Part shown: positions 39,549 to 39,740 of the stretch, piece after piece
How positions within the stretch are numbered: the stretch's first letter is position 1
Layout: each line of letters begins with the position of its first letter
NCBI GenBank assembly: GCA_947626435.1
Contig: CANQSB010000028.1
Span: 1 to 39,740 of the forward strand
Direction of reading: 5' to 3'
Source: an uncultured Lachnospiraceae bacterium
GTDB lineage: Bacteria; Bacillota; Clostridia; Lachnospirales; Lachnospiraceae
Length of the DNA: 39,740 nucleotides
Notes under the pieces: model-generated
Told to the model about the DNA's origin: nothing
Seen by the model: only the letters and a program-made list of their open reading frames with translations
The model's database searches: none
Program-made: the position numbers and the translations under genes

Positions 39549-39634
39549 GGAGAGGTATCGAAGTGGTCATAACGAGGCGGTCTTGAAAACCGTTTGCCTT
39601 CACGGGCGCGTGGGTTCGAATCCCACCCTCTCCG
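39549..39634 (+). tRNA. tRNA-Ser(TGA)
   Basis: The acceptor stem GGAGAGG/CCTCTCC closes the molecule. The anticodon stem-loop CGGT-CTTGAAA-ACCG carries TGA, which reads UCA-type serine codons. The long variable arm typical of class II serine tRNAs and a T-arm GTGGG-TTCGAAT-CCCAC are present. The gene gives 86 bases with discriminator G. CCA is not encoded. Confidence 0.95.
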
Positions 39635-39740
39635 TTTTTATTTCTGCCAATGCAGGGATAAAAAGCACCTTGACAAATAAACAGTAATGCAGACCTGAAA
39701 ATTCTAAGAGAAAGAAAAATAGAAGTTCAGAGAACAAAAA
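39635..39740. other. Non-coding end of the window
   Basis: A short T-rich run follows the tRNA, then a TTGACA-like hexamer (39670-39675) without a matching -10. No gene is visible up to the window edge. Confidence 0.5.

Overview
The window looks like a chromosomal segment of a low-to-moderate GC, butyrate-forming Clostridia, most likely a Lachnospiraceae member (Roseburia/Butyrivibrio/Eubacterium type; genus not resolvable by eye). The reasons are the order thl-crt-hbd-bcd-etfB-etfA, an L17 protein with a long lysine-rich insertion, the rplQ / ecfA1-ecfA2-ecfT-truA / rplM-rpsI neighbourhood, and strong TTGACA-17-TATAAT promoters. No phage, plasmid or CRISPR locus is visible.

Layout. 1-6.1 kb: a hairpin-rich non-coding stretch, rplQ with its terminator, a J-domain protein, the energy-coupling module of an ECF vitamin transporter (ecfA1, ecfA2, ecfT) coupled to truA, then a consensus promoter, a leader and rplM-rpsI. 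6.4-9.2 kb: a Gfo/Idh/MocA oxidoreductase facing a membrane GGDEF protein, with opposite base skew to the flanks. 9.4-15 kb: a FabG-like reductase with a TTG start, thioredoxin reductase, a secreted SH3-NlpC/P60 cell-wall hydrolase with a WalR-like box, a DnaA-box cluster in an AT-rich gap, the long ribosome hibernation factor hpf, and a membrane-anchored M23 peptidase.

15-21.6 kb: the central butyrate operon. Thiolase, crotonase, 3-hydroxybutyryl-CoA dehydrogenase, butyryl-CoA dehydrogenase and EtfBA together turn two acetyl-CoA into butyryl-CoA. Two Rex-like 18-bp palindromes sit at its promoter, and structured hairpin repeats lie in its gaps. 21.8-30.1 kb: a Uma2-family gene and then a polyamine cluster. 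It contains speD behind a structured leader that ends in an intrinsic terminator, a PLP arginine/ornithine/lysine decarboxylase, three small enzymes (GNAT, HD, VOC) and a truncated GyrI-like gene, speE, speB and a carboxynorspermidine-synthase-like gene bracketed by two 99-bp palindromic elements. SpeA-SpeB would make putrescine through agmatine and SpeD-SpeE would make spermidine. The last gene belongs to the alternative carboxy-polyamine route, whose decarboxylase (nspC) is not in the window.

30.4-39.7 kb: a DUF975 membrane protein on the minus strand, then tex, a YcxB-like protein, the t6A tRNA modification set (tsaE, tsaB, rimI, later tsaD) with RNase Z and a small membrane-anchored protein, ispD, and a tRNA-Ser(TGA) behind a perfect promoter. 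On the + strand base composition changes from G>C to C>=G near 30.1-31.4 kb.

Most noteworthy non-coding signals: (1) the speD leader/attenuator with a 34-codon upstream ORF; (2) a structured repeat family (four copies, three in the butyrate operon) whose stems are kept by compensatory changes; (3) the two Rex-like operators; (4) the paired 99-bp palindromes around the carboxynorspermidine gene; (5) the DnaA-box cluster upstream of hpf.
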